A stretch of DNA of 30,398 nt, from positions 1 to 30,398 of IMG/VR virus record IMGVR_UViG_3300001533_001112; one strand, 5' to 3'. The stretch is from a virus. Shown piece by piece: positions 6,835-16,627 of this stretch. The position numbers and the translations under genes were made by a program. The notes beneath the pieces are model-generated. The model saw nothing but the letters and a program-made list of their open reading frames with translations. It did no database searches and was not told the DNA's origin. How positions within the stretch are numbered: position 1 is the stretch's first letter; every line of letters begins with the position of its first letter.

Positions 6835-9681
6835 ATGGCTGAAAATTTTTTAAAATATACTGGATTGACATTTGATAATATTGATTCTCAAATTAGAGAT
6901 AAGATTAATGCTGATACACGATTTGATAATCCTCGTGAGTCTGCAATATTTCAAACAATAATAGAAATTTTTTCTGGTACTACGGATTTAGTGAATTATT
7001 ATATTCAACGTAGAGCAGAAGAATGTTATTTTGATACTGCTCAATTGAAATCATCTATTATAGCACTTTCACGCCAATTAGGATATGTAGTTACACGTCC
7101 TGTTCCAGCAAAATCAAAATTAAAAATTGTTTTAGATGGTGATTTTACTGGAGTGTTTGATACAACAGATGGAGCAGATAATAAAATTCAATTACCATAT
7201 TATTCAAAGTTTTCTCATGATGGAAGGGATTATGTTTTAGTTGATACGTTTACTTATAATGTAACACCATCAATTGTTAACGAAATGATTGCAAGCGGTG
7301 GCGATTTTGAAAAAGAAATTGTTGCGGATTCTTTTGGAAATGATATTGTAATTGCTCAAGGAACTATTAGAGAAAAAACTATTGTTGGTGATAGTAATAT
7401 TCAAGTGGGTAGTAATTTTCAAATTTATAAATTTGAAGATAGAGAATTTTCTAATATCTATGGAGAAGAAGATTATTTCTTTAATGATGTTACTAAAGTT
7501 TGGGTTGGAAATGAAAAAAATGATTCTACACAATATCAAATTGATAGACGTTCATTGATTAATTGGGAATCTTTAAATAGTAATGATTTGTCAACAGCAT
7601 CAAAGGTGTGTCTTATTAGAACAACACCAGATGAATATGTTGAACTTTTATTTGGTGATGGTGCATTTGCAGCAAAAGGAGCATTAACAAGAGAGGATAA
7701 TATTTATCTTCAATATTTAGCAACTGAAGGTAAAGAAGCAAATACTGTTGGCGTTATTGATGATAAAGTTAATTTTTCTGGAAAAGTATATACAAATATA
7801 GGTGTTGAAATTACAGATAAAGTTAAGTTTAGATTATATGCAAATATTACAGGTGGTTCTGATATTGAAAGTAATGATAGTATTAAATTTTCTGCACCAA
7901 AAATATATTATTCATTAGATAGATTAGTTTCTAAATCGGATTATATAAATTATTTAAAATCATTAAAATCACCTATAGTTGTTAGAAATGCTATTGCATG
8001 GGGAGAACAAGAAGAAAGAGATAATGCTGGTGTATTTGCAGATATTAAAATGTTTAATGTCTCGTTGTTTTCTGTTGTTGGTAGTCTTTATAATTTAGAT
8101 GGTGATATTTATACAGTAAAAACAGTAAACAATGGTCTTAATGATGCTGTTCTTGATTTAGATTATGACCCGTATTCAATACATGTTCAAAGTTATTTTA
8201 ATGTGTATATAAGACAAGCTATTGCACACCAATTAAAAAAATACGATGTTTTATATTATACTAAAAGATTGGTTGGTGGAAGCACGTTAGAACCACCAGT
8301 GTACTATAGAGATGCATATGCAGATAATGGAATTTTTAATTTTTATTATGCGTCTGATGATGTTGATAATGCGAGTAATATTTCTACATCAGCGTCAGTA
8401 ACTATTGATTTTTCATCATTAACAAATACGTCATTAATGAGTGAAGTTGCGGATAAAATTAATGATGAGATTTCATCATTTAAAGATGTTAGAGCAAATT
8501 CTTTTGATAATTCTAATTATAATGATGCTGCGTTTGATAATGATGGTAATGCTATTGTAGGTTGGGATTCTGAAAATGAAAGATTTGTGTTTACATTTGG
8601 TAGTGATTCACCATGTTATATAACTTCGGCATTTGGTCCATTAGCAGAGGATATAAATGTTTTTAAAAATATTCAAACAGTTTCTCATTTAGAAAGTGAA
8701 GAAATTAGTGCTAAAATTACTAATATTATTAATAAATTGGATACAAGAGCACAAATGAATATTAAAAATATTTATGTTTCTCCTATCATTCATAATTTTA
8801 ATCTTGAAGGAACTATATATGTAAAATCATTATATGATAAAGAAGCATTGAGAACTGAAATTAATAATTCTATTTATGAATGGTTAGATATAAATGCTGA
8901 TTTTAATAAACCAATTTATATATCAAATATCACTGAAATAATAGAAAGAAATCCGGGAATTATACACGCTAATATAAAATTGGTTCCTGAAGATATAACT
9001 GCTGGAATTAATAATTCAAATAATAAATGGTATTATGGTTGGCAAGACCAAACAGTCAATCCATATGGTTCTGGTCTTGGTCTTATAATTTTATTTTATT
9101 TACATAATTTTTTAAATGAGACAAGTACTTTTAATACTATAGATGAAGTTAGAAAATTTTATAATGTTGGAACTGTTATATTTAATTTTTTAGGTGTTCC
9201 GATTCAAATTCCTGTTGGTGATTCTTATACATTAGAAGAAAAAAAATATTATATTCATAATTTTATTAATGAAAGAAATTTTATGAATAACTTTTTGAAA
9301 AAATTATTTGATTTTTTATTAAATGCAGCAGAAATGCAACCAGAGCCAGCAAACGGTGAAGATTCAAATGGTTATACATATAAAGATGAGAATGGAGCAA
9401 ATGTTATAAATTATAGGAGATTTATTGGTTATAATACTCCACAATCATTATTTAATTCTTTTAATAGATTTTATGCTGTAACATCAGATAGTGATTTTAT
9501 AAAAGCGGTAACAAAAATACATAAAGATTTATCGTATATTATAAAATTAAATATGATTGATAGTAATGGAAATATTGATGTAGAATATGATAATGAAGAT
9601 AATTATGTAAGAGGTGGTTATTCTCTTGGTTCTGAAATTGTAAAAGTGAATTTACAACCAATTAATTATGAATACAAATAA
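6835..9681 (+). CDS. 6: Baseplate wedge protein, gp6/baseplate-J-like
   Basis: A 948-residue protein, longer than T4 gp6 (about 660). The N-terminus (LKYTGLTFDNIDSQIRDKIN and IFQTIIEIFSGTTDLVNYYI, then QLKSSIIALSRQLGYVV) is the typical gp6/gpJ start. A beta-rich middle includes VCLIRTTPDEYVELLFGDG, and a later segment, KIYYSLDRLVSKSDYINYLK, corresponds to the family's mid-domain. RAQMNIKNIYVSPIIHNF and NEINNS-type helices near 640-690 match the C-terminal dimerising region. An extra ~250 residues at the C-terminus are rich in Asn, Phe and Tyr and not recognised. It forms the wedge core with the gp25- and gp53-like proteins. AAGGA precedes the ATG. Confidence 0.88.
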   Translation: MAENFLKYTGLTFDNIDSQIRDKINADTRFDNPRESAIFQTIIEIFSGTTDLVNYYIQRRAEECYFDTAQLKSSIIALSRQLGYVVTRPVPAKSKLKIVLDGDFTGVFDTTDGADNKIQLPYYSKFSHDGRDYVLVDTFTYNVTPSIVNEMIASGGDFEKEIVADSFGNDIVIAQGTIREKTIVGDSNIQVGSNFQIYKFEDREFSNIYGEEDYFFNDVTKVWVGNEKNDSTQYQIDRRSLINWESLNSNDLSTASKVCLIRTTPDEYVELLFGDGAFAAKGALTREDNIYLQYLATEGKEANTVGVIDDKVNFSGKVYTNIGVEITDKVKFRLYANITGGSDIESNDSIKFSAPKIYYSLDRLVSKSDYINYLKSLKSPIVVRNAIAWGEQEERDNAGVFADIKMFNVSLFSVVGSLYNLDGDIYTVKTVNNGLNDAVLDLDYDPYSIHVQSYFNVYIRQAIAHQLKKYDVLYYTKRLVGGSTLEPPVYYRDAYADNGIFNFYYASDDVDNASNISTSASVTIDFSSLTNTSLMSEVADKINDEISSFKDVRANSFDNSNYNDAAFDNDGNAIVGWDSENERFVFTFGSDSPCYITSAFGPLAEDINVFKNIQTVSHLESEEISAKITNIINKLDTRAQMNIKNIYVSPIIHNFNLEGTIYVKSLYDKEALRTEINNSIYEWLDINADFNKPIYISNITEIIERNPGIIHANIKLVPEDITAGINNSNNKWYYGWQDQTVNPYGSGLGLIILFYLHNFLNETSTFNTIDEVRKFYNVGTVIFNFLGVPIQIPVGDSYTLEEKKYYIHNFINERNFMNNFLKKLFDFLLNAAEMQPEPANGEDSNGYTYKDENGANVINYRRFIGYNTPQSLFNSFNRFYAVTSDSDFIKAVTKIHKDLSYIIKLNMIDSNGNIDVEYDNEDNYVRGGYSLGSEIVKVNLQPINYEYK

Positions 9682-9693
9682 TTGGAGATATAG

Positions 9694-12672
9694 ATGGCAA
9701 TAGATTTTATTAATATATATGTCGATTTGGAAAGAACGACAGATGCCGAAGGTATAATTGACCCATTGGGGTTTGTTCAATGTAATAGTAATAGTCCGGC
9801 AGGTACTGTGACTAATCCATTAAATTTAGAACAATTTAGAACATATTTAAAATTTGAACATAGAAATGGTGCAAAACAAAACTTTTTTCTTAAAGGTAAA
9901 ATTGCTATTGATTTTTCTAAAGGAACACATTTAAATAGTTATTTAGATTATCATGTTTTATTTGAAACACCACATACGGGTATGGATATACAAATAACAA
10001 ATTGGGTTAATGACACTGATGATGTAAATAATCCTTGGTCTGTAATTGTTAGTGCAACTGGAGATACTGTTGATGTTTGTTCTATTATAACTAACAATGA
10101 TAATGTAGAATTTAAAAATGGTGAACTTGAAATAACAGATGATTATAAAAGACTTCAATTCGGAACGGTTTATAATGATTTTGAAAGAGATTTAAATAAT
10201 TCAGATAATACGTTAGCTGTAGTTAATATGAAACTATACACAGAAGCAACGGTTAATTTAAATTCTGGTTATCATCCATTATCATTTAGAAATTATAAAT
10301 CTTTAATTGTTGTTGATTCTATTTTAAGTAATAAAAGTTATGATGGTAGTATTATTGTAGAAAATACGTTTACAAAAGATATGATTTGTTATTTTATAAA
10401 TGATATATTTTATAATCATAAATATATGCTTGGTTTTCCTGTTATTGAAAATCAACCAGAAATTGTTGCTAATGTTAAGCAATCATCATTCACATCATCG
10501 TTATCTACAGTTTCTACTACAAATATTCCAAATTTTGTTTATAATATTTTTAATTTGGATGATATGGTTGAAATTAATAATATACAATTTGGGTGGGGTG
10601 GAGCAAGTGCATGTGAAGAATCATTTCTTGATTTAACTCAATCAGCAAATTTTTATTATTTGGACCCTGAAGGTTGGCTTGATATATCAGTATCAGGTGT
10701 AAAGAATACACTAAATTATGATGGTGTTATTAATAAAGAATATGCAGTTCCACCATTAACCACTTTTACAAGATGGAGAGATGGTATTGGTGCTTTGACA
10801 TATCCACTAATGGGCACTCCTTATCTGTCTGCATCGGTTGATGGTTCATCTGCAACGGTTGGGGATATTAGTGGTTCAGTTTATGATTCAACATATTTAC
10901 CGTCATATTATAAATGGTATTGGAATGATTTTGATAGTCTTAATAATGAATATACTTCGTCAACGGATGTATTTAGTGCAACACACGATTATTCACAGGG
11001 TGGAAAACATACTATAACTGTTGAAGTCAATTCACATAATAATTGGTATACATTAGATAATTCTATAGAAGTAAATATTATATTTTCATCTGCAAGTTAT
11101 GAATATTTTTTATTAAGAACATCAGCATCGTGTTTTGATGGGAATATTGAATTACAAACATTAGATAATAATAATAAATTATCGGCTTATACATTTGATG
11201 AAATAATTGTGTCTGCAAATAATAATAGTAATTATGATAATAATATACAAATATTTGATAGTTGGGGAGAAGATTGGTCATTATATTCTGGAATTTTAAA
11301 TCCATATTATTGGGAAAACAATTATAATGGTGAGTTTGCTTATCCCGGAGGTTCTTATACAAATAGAAATAGATATATATCGTCTGGATATTATAACGTG
11401 TATTTTGGTACAAGAACTAATAATGGTGTTGTTAGTGCATCTTGGCTTCCTGTAACATTATATGATAGACCACAAACGACATATTATGTTGATTTGGATG
11501 AATATTATGAATTAAGTGGTAATAAATGGTTATATAAACAAACTGGAATTTATGATACATTTGAAAATGGAACTATTGATTCTTCTTGGGGAGTTTCATT
11601 TAAAGGTTCATATACTGTAGTTGATATGTGGGGAAAAAAGTGTGCATCAAATGGAATTATAGATTTATTATCAGAACCAGCATACTATAATTTTGATTAT
11701 GAGTGGGAATTTTCAAGAACGGAAAAAGATTATATTCCTTCTTTTACTATAAAATCGGGAGTTAACCAAATTTTAAAAGTTGAGTGGGATTATGATAATA
11801 GTTTTTTAAAATTGACTCATTACGGAATTGAATATATCATTAAATATAAATTAAAAGATTGGGGATATCTAAAGGATTTAAGATGTGAAAATTCTTTAAG
11901 ATTTTTACCAATAAAAGTTGTTCATGTTCCAGAGAGAGAATTTGGTGATGGATTAATACACATATATATAAAATGGCAAAATGAATGGGTTGAATATACT
12001 CAAATTCTTAATGGTGGTGGTATTGAAGAAGAAGATAAAAGAATTTTTATGGGGGTGTCTACAGACACAACAACTGGATTTAATTATATAAAATTACAAT
12101 CTCAATGCGGTTTACCTTATCTAAATGGTTCAGAAAAATACCCATTAACATATACAGAATTTTATAGAATGACAACGTTTGATGATGAAGGTATTTTTGA
12201 CAATGCAATTGGAACTGCCGATTATCGTTCTAAATTTTTAATGAAAAATTATAGAAGAGTTAAAAGACCATTTGATATACTGGAATATAAATATTTTGAA
12301 ATTGGTGCATGGGATTTAGATAATTATGGGCCGTGGATGTTAATATATGATATTCAATTTAGTAATCCAATTAAAGGAACAAATTATAAAATATCATTTC
12401 AAAATACGAAATTGTCAAATGGAATTATTTATAATATACAAGAAGAGTCATTAAATGGAAAATATGTTCCTAATATTGAATTGACATATGTGTATGATAT
12501 GTTTATTGTTTGGAATTCTTCTATTATTGATGATAATAACATATATCATGGATATGTTAGAATAATGATAGCAAACACACCAAACAGATATCCGTCAATA
12601 GAATTTTATTCTGATTATATTGGCTCAACTATAAAATCTATAAGAGGTTTTATACTTTATCAAGAGGATTAA
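9694..12672 (+). CDS. Large virion protein with PKD-like and jelly-roll domains (baseplate/fibre)
   Basis: A 992-residue protein beginning 12 bp after the gp6-like gene, with TGGAG before the ATG. The N-terminus (IDFINIYVDLERTTDAEG... NPLNLEQF) resembles in outline the starts of two other fibre genes in this window. Residues ~368-465 form a PKD-like beta sandwich (WNDFDSL, FSATHDYSQGGKHTITVEV). Residues ~618-805 look like a concanavalin/LamG-type jelly roll (YDTFENGTIDSSWGVS... RIFMGVSTDT), often carbohydrate-binding. No T4 homologue is recognised. The position after gp6 is where T4 has gp7, but the content suggests a fibre or peripheral baseplate adhesin. Confidence 0.8.
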   Translation: MAIDFINIYVDLERTTDAEGIIDPLGFVQCNSNSPAGTVTNPLNLEQFRTYLKFEHRNGAKQNFFLKGKIAIDFSKGTHLNSYLDYHVLFETPHTGMDIQITNWVNDTDDVNNPWSVIVSATGDTVDVCSIITNNDNVEFKNGELEITDDYKRLQFGTVYNDFERDLNNSDNTLAVVNMKLYTEATVNLNSGYHPLSFRNYKSLIVVDSILSNKSYDGSIIVENTFTKDMICYFINDIFYNHKYMLGFPVIENQPEIVANVKQSSFTSSLSTVSTTNIPNFVYNIFNLDDMVEINNIQFGWGGASACEESFLDLTQSANFYYLDPEGWLDISVSGVKNTLNYDGVINKEYAVPPLTTFTRWRDGIGALTYPLMGTPYLSASVDGSSATVGDISGSVYDSTYLPSYYKWYWNDFDSLNNEYTSSTDVFSATHDYSQGGKHTITVEVNSHNNWYTLDNSIEVNIIFSSASYEYFLLRTSASCFDGNIELQTLDNNNKLSAYTFDEIIVSANNNSNYDNNIQIFDSWGEDWSLYSGILNPYYWENNYNGEFAYPGGSYTNRNRYISSGYYNVYFGTRTNNGVVSASWLPVTLYDRPQTTYYVDLDEYYELSGNKWLYKQTGIYDTFENGTIDSSWGVSFKGSYTVVDMWGKKCASNGIIDLLSEPAYYNFDYEWEFSRTEKDYIPSFTIKSGVNQILKVEWDYDNSFLKLTHYGIEYIIKYKLKDWGYLKDLRCENSLRFLPIKVVHVPEREFGDGLIHIYIKWQNEWVEYTQILNGGGIEEEDKRIFMGVSTDTTTGFNYIKLQSQCGLPYLNGSEKYPLTYTEFYRMTTFDDEGIFDNAIGTADYRSKFLMKNYRRVKRPFDILEYKYFEIGAWDLDNYGPWMLIYDIQFSNPIKGTNYKISFQNTKLSNGIIYNIQEESLNGKYVPNIELTYVYDMFIVWNSSIIDDNNIYHGYVRIMIANTPNRYPSIEFYSDYIGSTIKSIRGFILYQED

Positions 12673-12673
12673 G

Positions 12674-14422
12674 ATGGCAATATATTATATAAATAAATTT
12701 AATAGTAGTGGTGGTATATATCCATACACACGACCTGAATATGGAGCTAAAAATTTTTATGACTTGGTTAAAAATCCATCAACAAAAATAGATTTAAAAC
12801 ATGGAGACCAAATTAGATTATATAATCCATGTCCATCATCGTCATGTGTAATTGATGATTCTTCTTATGATATCGAATTTGATAAAGAAGTTTATATTCT
12901 TTCTGATTCTCCAAATAATGGCGTTATTGTGAAATTAAAAGATGATGGTTTTGGTTTAAAATTTAATAAAAATTCATCTAAATCTAAAATTAACGGTATA
13001 AAATTTACTAAAGCTAATTTTGATGGTGGTTCAATGATATATGCCGAAAATTCAATATCATTGTTAATAAGCGATTGTGAATTTTTTACATATACATTAA
13101 CTTCAGATTCTGCTGCAATTAATTTGAATAAATGTCAACATTCATATATTTGTGATTGTTTTATTATGGTTCCGAACGGATTTGGTATAAATTTAGAAGA
13201 ATGTAATTCGTGTAAAATACAAGGTAATAGTTTAAATTTAAATAATCTTAGTAATGTTGCTATTAATTTTTCTTCTTATGTTGAAAGCTATGGAAATTAT
13301 ATTGGTTCAAATGTTATTTATAATATGGAAGATGGGTCTGTTGGAATTCAATTTGATGGATATTTTAATAAACAAGATGTTATGTATAATGTTATAAGAT
13401 TGAATGGTTCAAATACATATGGTATTATATCTTCTATTCCTGTTGGTCATGGTAAAGATATTAATATTAAAAATAACATTTTTATTTATGAAGAAGATGA
13501 TAGTCTTTTATATGGAATTTATATTCCTGATTTTGGTATTAATAATACATCGAAATATACAATTACAAATAATATTTTTTATAATGTTAATTCTTCTGAT
13601 ATTGAAAACGCATTGGGAATGTATATTAGCGTTAATCTAAATTCAAGTATAGTTAATTATAATATTTTCTATAAATTTAAATCTGATTATAAGTATTTTT
13701 GGGGTGGGAATCCAAATACATTATCAGCTATGGGAGAAAGAACATACACTGAAATAGACCCACAATTACTTTATTATTATGACGAGTCACCTTCATTACC
13801 TTATGACCTTTCTGCTGTTGAAAGTTATTTGTGTTCTGCGTCTTCTCAAGCTCTTGGTGCTGGACAATATCATCAACATATCGGTTTGTTTAATCAACAA
13901 AATAGTTTTGGATATGGATATACTAATTTTATAGATACAGTAACACATGATATTGGAAAAATAAAATTACAATTTGTTGGTTCGTTTTTTACATTTTTTA
14001 ATTCTACATTTACTGAATCAATTGAAACTATAAATGGAAATTATAATAAATATTATACAAGTGGTGATAATTATGAAAATCAATTTTCTTGGGAATCTAG
14101 TGCTGCTGATGATTTTCCATTTACAAATAAGAATGATTTATATAATAAAGAATTGATTTATGTTATAAAAAATAAAGATAAACTTGAACCATTTGATGGT
14201 ATTTTTTGTCCTGCTAATCCGGGATATAATTTTAGTGTTTATTCTGGATATGAGACTGGACTTTTTGGATTTTCACGTGAAGATTATATAAATACTTGTA
14301 TAACTGAACCATGCATTATTCAAGATGACATTGATTCAGAATATTTATGGATTGATGAAATTAATGCATCATACATAATTCAAGATTCAATAAATCCATC
14401 ATGCGTTGGTGCTGAATCATAA
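12674..14422 (+). CDS. Right-handed beta-helix-type tail fibre/spike protein
   Basis: A 582-residue protein starting 1 bp after the previous stop; GAGG inside the previous gene's last codons is the ribosome-binding site. It opens MAIYYINKFNSSGG. Residues ~100-330 have short repeated turns rich in Asn, Ile and Gly (SKINGIKFTK, LLISDCEFFTYT, SYICDCFIMVP, CKIQGNSLNL, YTITNNIFYNVNS), the pattern of NosD/pectate-lyase-like parallel beta-helices used in phage spikes for surface glycan binding or cleavage. I cannot identify catalytic residues. The C-terminal ~200 residues are unassigned. A fibre or spike arm is likely. Confidence 0.75.
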   Translation: MAIYYINKFNSSGGIYPYTRPEYGAKNFYDLVKNPSTKIDLKHGDQIRLYNPCPSSSCVIDDSSYDIEFDKEVYILSDSPNNGVIVKLKDDGFGLKFNKNSSKSKINGIKFTKANFDGGSMIYAENSISLLISDCEFFTYTLTSDSAAINLNKCQHSYICDCFIMVPNGFGINLEECNSCKIQGNSLNLNNLSNVAINFSSYVESYGNYIGSNVIYNMEDGSVGIQFDGYFNKQDVMYNVIRLNGSNTYGIISSIPVGHGKDINIKNNIFIYEEDDSLLYGIYIPDFGINNTSKYTITNNIFYNVNSSDIENALGMYISVNLNSSIVNYNIFYKFKSDYKYFWGGNPNTLSAMGERTYTEIDPQLLYYYDESPSLPYDLSAVESYLCSASSQALGAGQYHQHIGLFNQQNSFGYGYTNFIDTVTHDIGKIKLQFVGSFFTFFNSTFTESIETINGNYNKYYTSGDNYENQFSWESSAADDFPFTNKNDLYNKELIYVIKNKDKLEPFDGIFCPANPGYNFSVYSGYETGLFGFSREDYINTCITEPCIIQDDIDSEYLWIDEINASYIIQDSINPSCVGAES

Positions 14423-14462
14423 TCAGCATTAATTGAATAATTATTAAAGAAGGAGATAAATA

Positions 14463-16370
14463 ATGTCAACAAGCGCAACACGAAGAATTTTACATATATC
14501 AACTGAGAATATATCAGATTTAAGAGAAACACAAATTGGTAATGCATTAAGTGCGTTTTCATATTATAAAAGTTCAGAAAGCACGACACATTGGGGTGGT
14601 AAAGATACTTATGGTCAAATTCAACATTTTGCATCTTGGGATAAGAGTGTTGTATTTGAAAAATTATATCTTGGTGGAGATGGTAATTCATATTCTCCAA
14701 TAACAATCGCCCGTGGTGCTTTTGATGATGAACCGTTTGAAAGTACAACAAGAGCATTTAATTCAATTAATATTGGTAGAGGTTCTGGAATTAATATGGT
14801 TGATGAATCTGGTCATATTAATATTGGTGATTTTGCAGGTGCATATTCAAAGGGTGGTTCTCCAATTTATGGACAAAACGTTAATATAGGATATTATGGT
14901 TTTGTAAATTCAAACGGTTTTGGTAATGTTAATATTGGAAGTACAACAACATATAGAATGGATGGTAATTATAATTGTTTTATTGGTATAAATGCTGGTA
15001 TATACACCTCTGGGAATAGTAATGCAATTGTTGGTAATGCTGGTGCAAACTATCTTAATGGTAATAAAAATGTGGGAATTGGAAAAGATACTTTAAACAA
15101 TGCATTTGGTGATTTAAATGTTGCATTAGGAGAGGGGGCATTTTCTTATTGTAATAATAATTATTCAATTGGTATTGGACATTCAGCGGGGCTTCGAAGC
15201 AAATCTACATCAGGTTCTGTGTCTATAGGTAGAGGTTCTGGTTATTATACTTCTGGTAATTATAATGTATCTCTTGGTTCTGATTCTGGTTGGCAAGTTT
15301 CAGGGGATAATAATGTTAATATCGGAAGAGGAATTGGAATTAACACTGTAGGTCAAGATAATATTTATATTGGAAGAGATGGAATTTCATTTACAAGTGG
15401 TAGTTTGAATATTGTTATGGGAACTGGTGTAGCATACCCATATAACACATCTCCTAAAAATAAACGTGAAAAATGTATTTTATTTGGGCAATTTACAGCA
15501 GAGGTAGTTGATGAAGATATTGAAAATGTGATTGCAATTGGAGACCATGTTTGTGCATCTGCAACAACAATTAATAGAGTTGTTGGTATAGGAATGGATA
15601 CATTGAGAAATGCAAGCAATGCAAACGATGTTGTTGCATTAGGAACAAGTGCAGGATATTATTCACAACACCCTAATAGCGAAATGATTGGATATAAGGC
15701 TGGTTCTGAAGGTGAAAATATCAATGGTGAAATTGTTGCTATTGGTTATCAAGCTGGATATAAGTCAAATTCATATAGAACTATAATGATTGGTTCAAAT
15801 GCTGGAGCAAATACACCATCTGGATTAGCATTAGGAACATTTGTTGGTGATGAGGCTGGAAGATATGGGCAAATGAATGATTGTATTGCTATTGGAGAAC
15901 AAGCAGGATATGGTGCATCTGCTATGGATAGTCTCTTTATTGGAGAGTTAGCAGGTAAAAATTCTACTGGTAGTAATTGTGTATTTATAGGTGAGAATGC
16001 TGGAGAAAATAATACAGAAAATAATAAATTTGCGGTAACAAATGGAAGTAATATTTTATTGAGTGGAGACTTTACAACTAAGGAAGTTATAATTGACCAT
16101 GTTAAATTTCCACAAACAACAGAACCAACCGTTGTATCGGGTCATGCTTATATTTTTGCATCTGCTGCTGGAGCTTTTGGAACATTAACTGAATTGTTTG
16201 TTGAAGATAGTGATTCGAATATAACAAAAATCTCTCCTCATAATGATGATGGTGAATGGGAATATTATTCTGTAAATAGAAAAACAGGAAAAACAATAAA
16301 AATTAATATGGAAAAATTTATTAGAAGAATGGAACAATTTACAGGTGAGAAATTTATAGAGGAATTATAA
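14463..16370 (+). CDS. Tail fibre/adhesin with 16-residue beta-solenoid repeats
   Basis: A 635-residue protein with AAGGAG 8 bp before the ATG. From about residue 95 to 520 it has a solenoid of repeats of the form GNxNVxIGxxAGxxxS. Between ~175 and ~320 several units are exactly 16 residues (GNYNCFIGINAGIYTS, GNSNAIVGNAGANYLN, GNKNVGIGKDTLNNAF, GNYNVSLGSDSGWQVS, GDNNVNIGRGIGINTV). The pattern is like the beta-roll of YadA-type trimeric adhesin heads and related phage fibres. The last ~50 residues (GEWEYYSVNRKTGKTIKINM, EQFTGEKFIEEL) form a distinct conserved-looking cap. The stop overlaps the next start (TAATG). Probable role: host receptor contact. Confidence 0.82.
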   Translation: MSTSATRRILHISTENISDLRETQIGNALSAFSYYKSSESTTHWGGKDTYGQIQHFASWDKSVVFEKLYLGGDGNSYSPITIARGAFDDEPFESTTRAFNSINIGRGSGINMVDESGHINIGDFAGAYSKGGSPIYGQNVNIGYYGFVNSNGFGNVNIGSTTTYRMDGNYNCFIGINAGIYTSGNSNAIVGNAGANYLNGNKNVGIGKDTLNNAFGDLNVALGEGAFSYCNNNYSIGIGHSAGLRSKSTSGSVSIGRGSGYYTSGNYNVSLGSDSGWQVSGDNNVNIGRGIGINTVGQDNIYIGRDGISFTSGSLNIVMGTGVAYPYNTSPKNKREKCILFGQFTAEVVDEDIENVIAIGDHVCASATTINRVVGIGMDTLRNASNANDVVALGTSAGYYSQHPNSEMIGYKAGSEGENINGEIVAIGYQAGYKSNSYRTIMIGSNAGANTPSGLALGTFVGDEAGRYGQMNDCIAIGEQAGYGASAMDSLFIGELAGKNSTGSNCVFIGENAGENNTENNKFAVTNGSNILLSGDFTTKEVIIDHVKFPQTTEPTVVSGHAYIFASAAGAFGTLTELFVEDSDSNITKISPHNDDGEWEYYSVNRKTGKTIKINMEKFIRRMEQFTGEKFIEEL

Positions 16371-16609
16371 TGTCAGGAATTATAGATTATAAAAATAAAA
16401 ATAGATTTACGAGACAAATTGAGATTACAAGTGGTGGTAATGAATCACTATATTTTACATTATCAGCATCAGATGGTAGTGATTTTGAAATTGTTAATGA
16501 TGATTTAGCAATTAAGTTTTTAAATGATGGAGATATAAGAGATGTAAGACTTGATGTTCAATTTTTAATGCCTGATGATGATTATATGATATATGTTGGT
16601 ACTGCTTAA
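16370..16609 (+). CDS. Small acidic protein of unknown function
   Basis: A 79-residue protein whose ATG overlaps the stop of the solenoid fibre gene (TAATG), with GAGG just upstream, implying translational coupling. Predicted mostly beta (QIEITSGGNESLYFTLSASD, VRLDVQFLMPDDDYMIYVG), it looks like a single small beta domain. It could be a fibre-attached accessory or chaperone. No family is recognised. Confidence 0.75.
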   Translation: MSGIIDYKNKNRFTRQIEITSGGNESLYFTLSASDGSDFEIVNDDLAIKFLNDGDIRDVRLDVQFLMPDDDYMIYVGTA

Positions 16610-16627
16610 TTAATAGAAGGAATAATT

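Noticed and set aside
9694-12672. Calling this gene gp7 by position after gp6
   Set aside because: Its domains are PKD and jelly-roll-like, whereas a gpI/gp7-like domain is at the end of the 18981 gene.
12688-12695. Perfect TATAAATA inside the start of the beta-helix gene (another at 5068-5075)
   Set aside because: They lie within coding sequence and chance matches are expected in A+T-rich DNA; only gap-located copies are called promoters.
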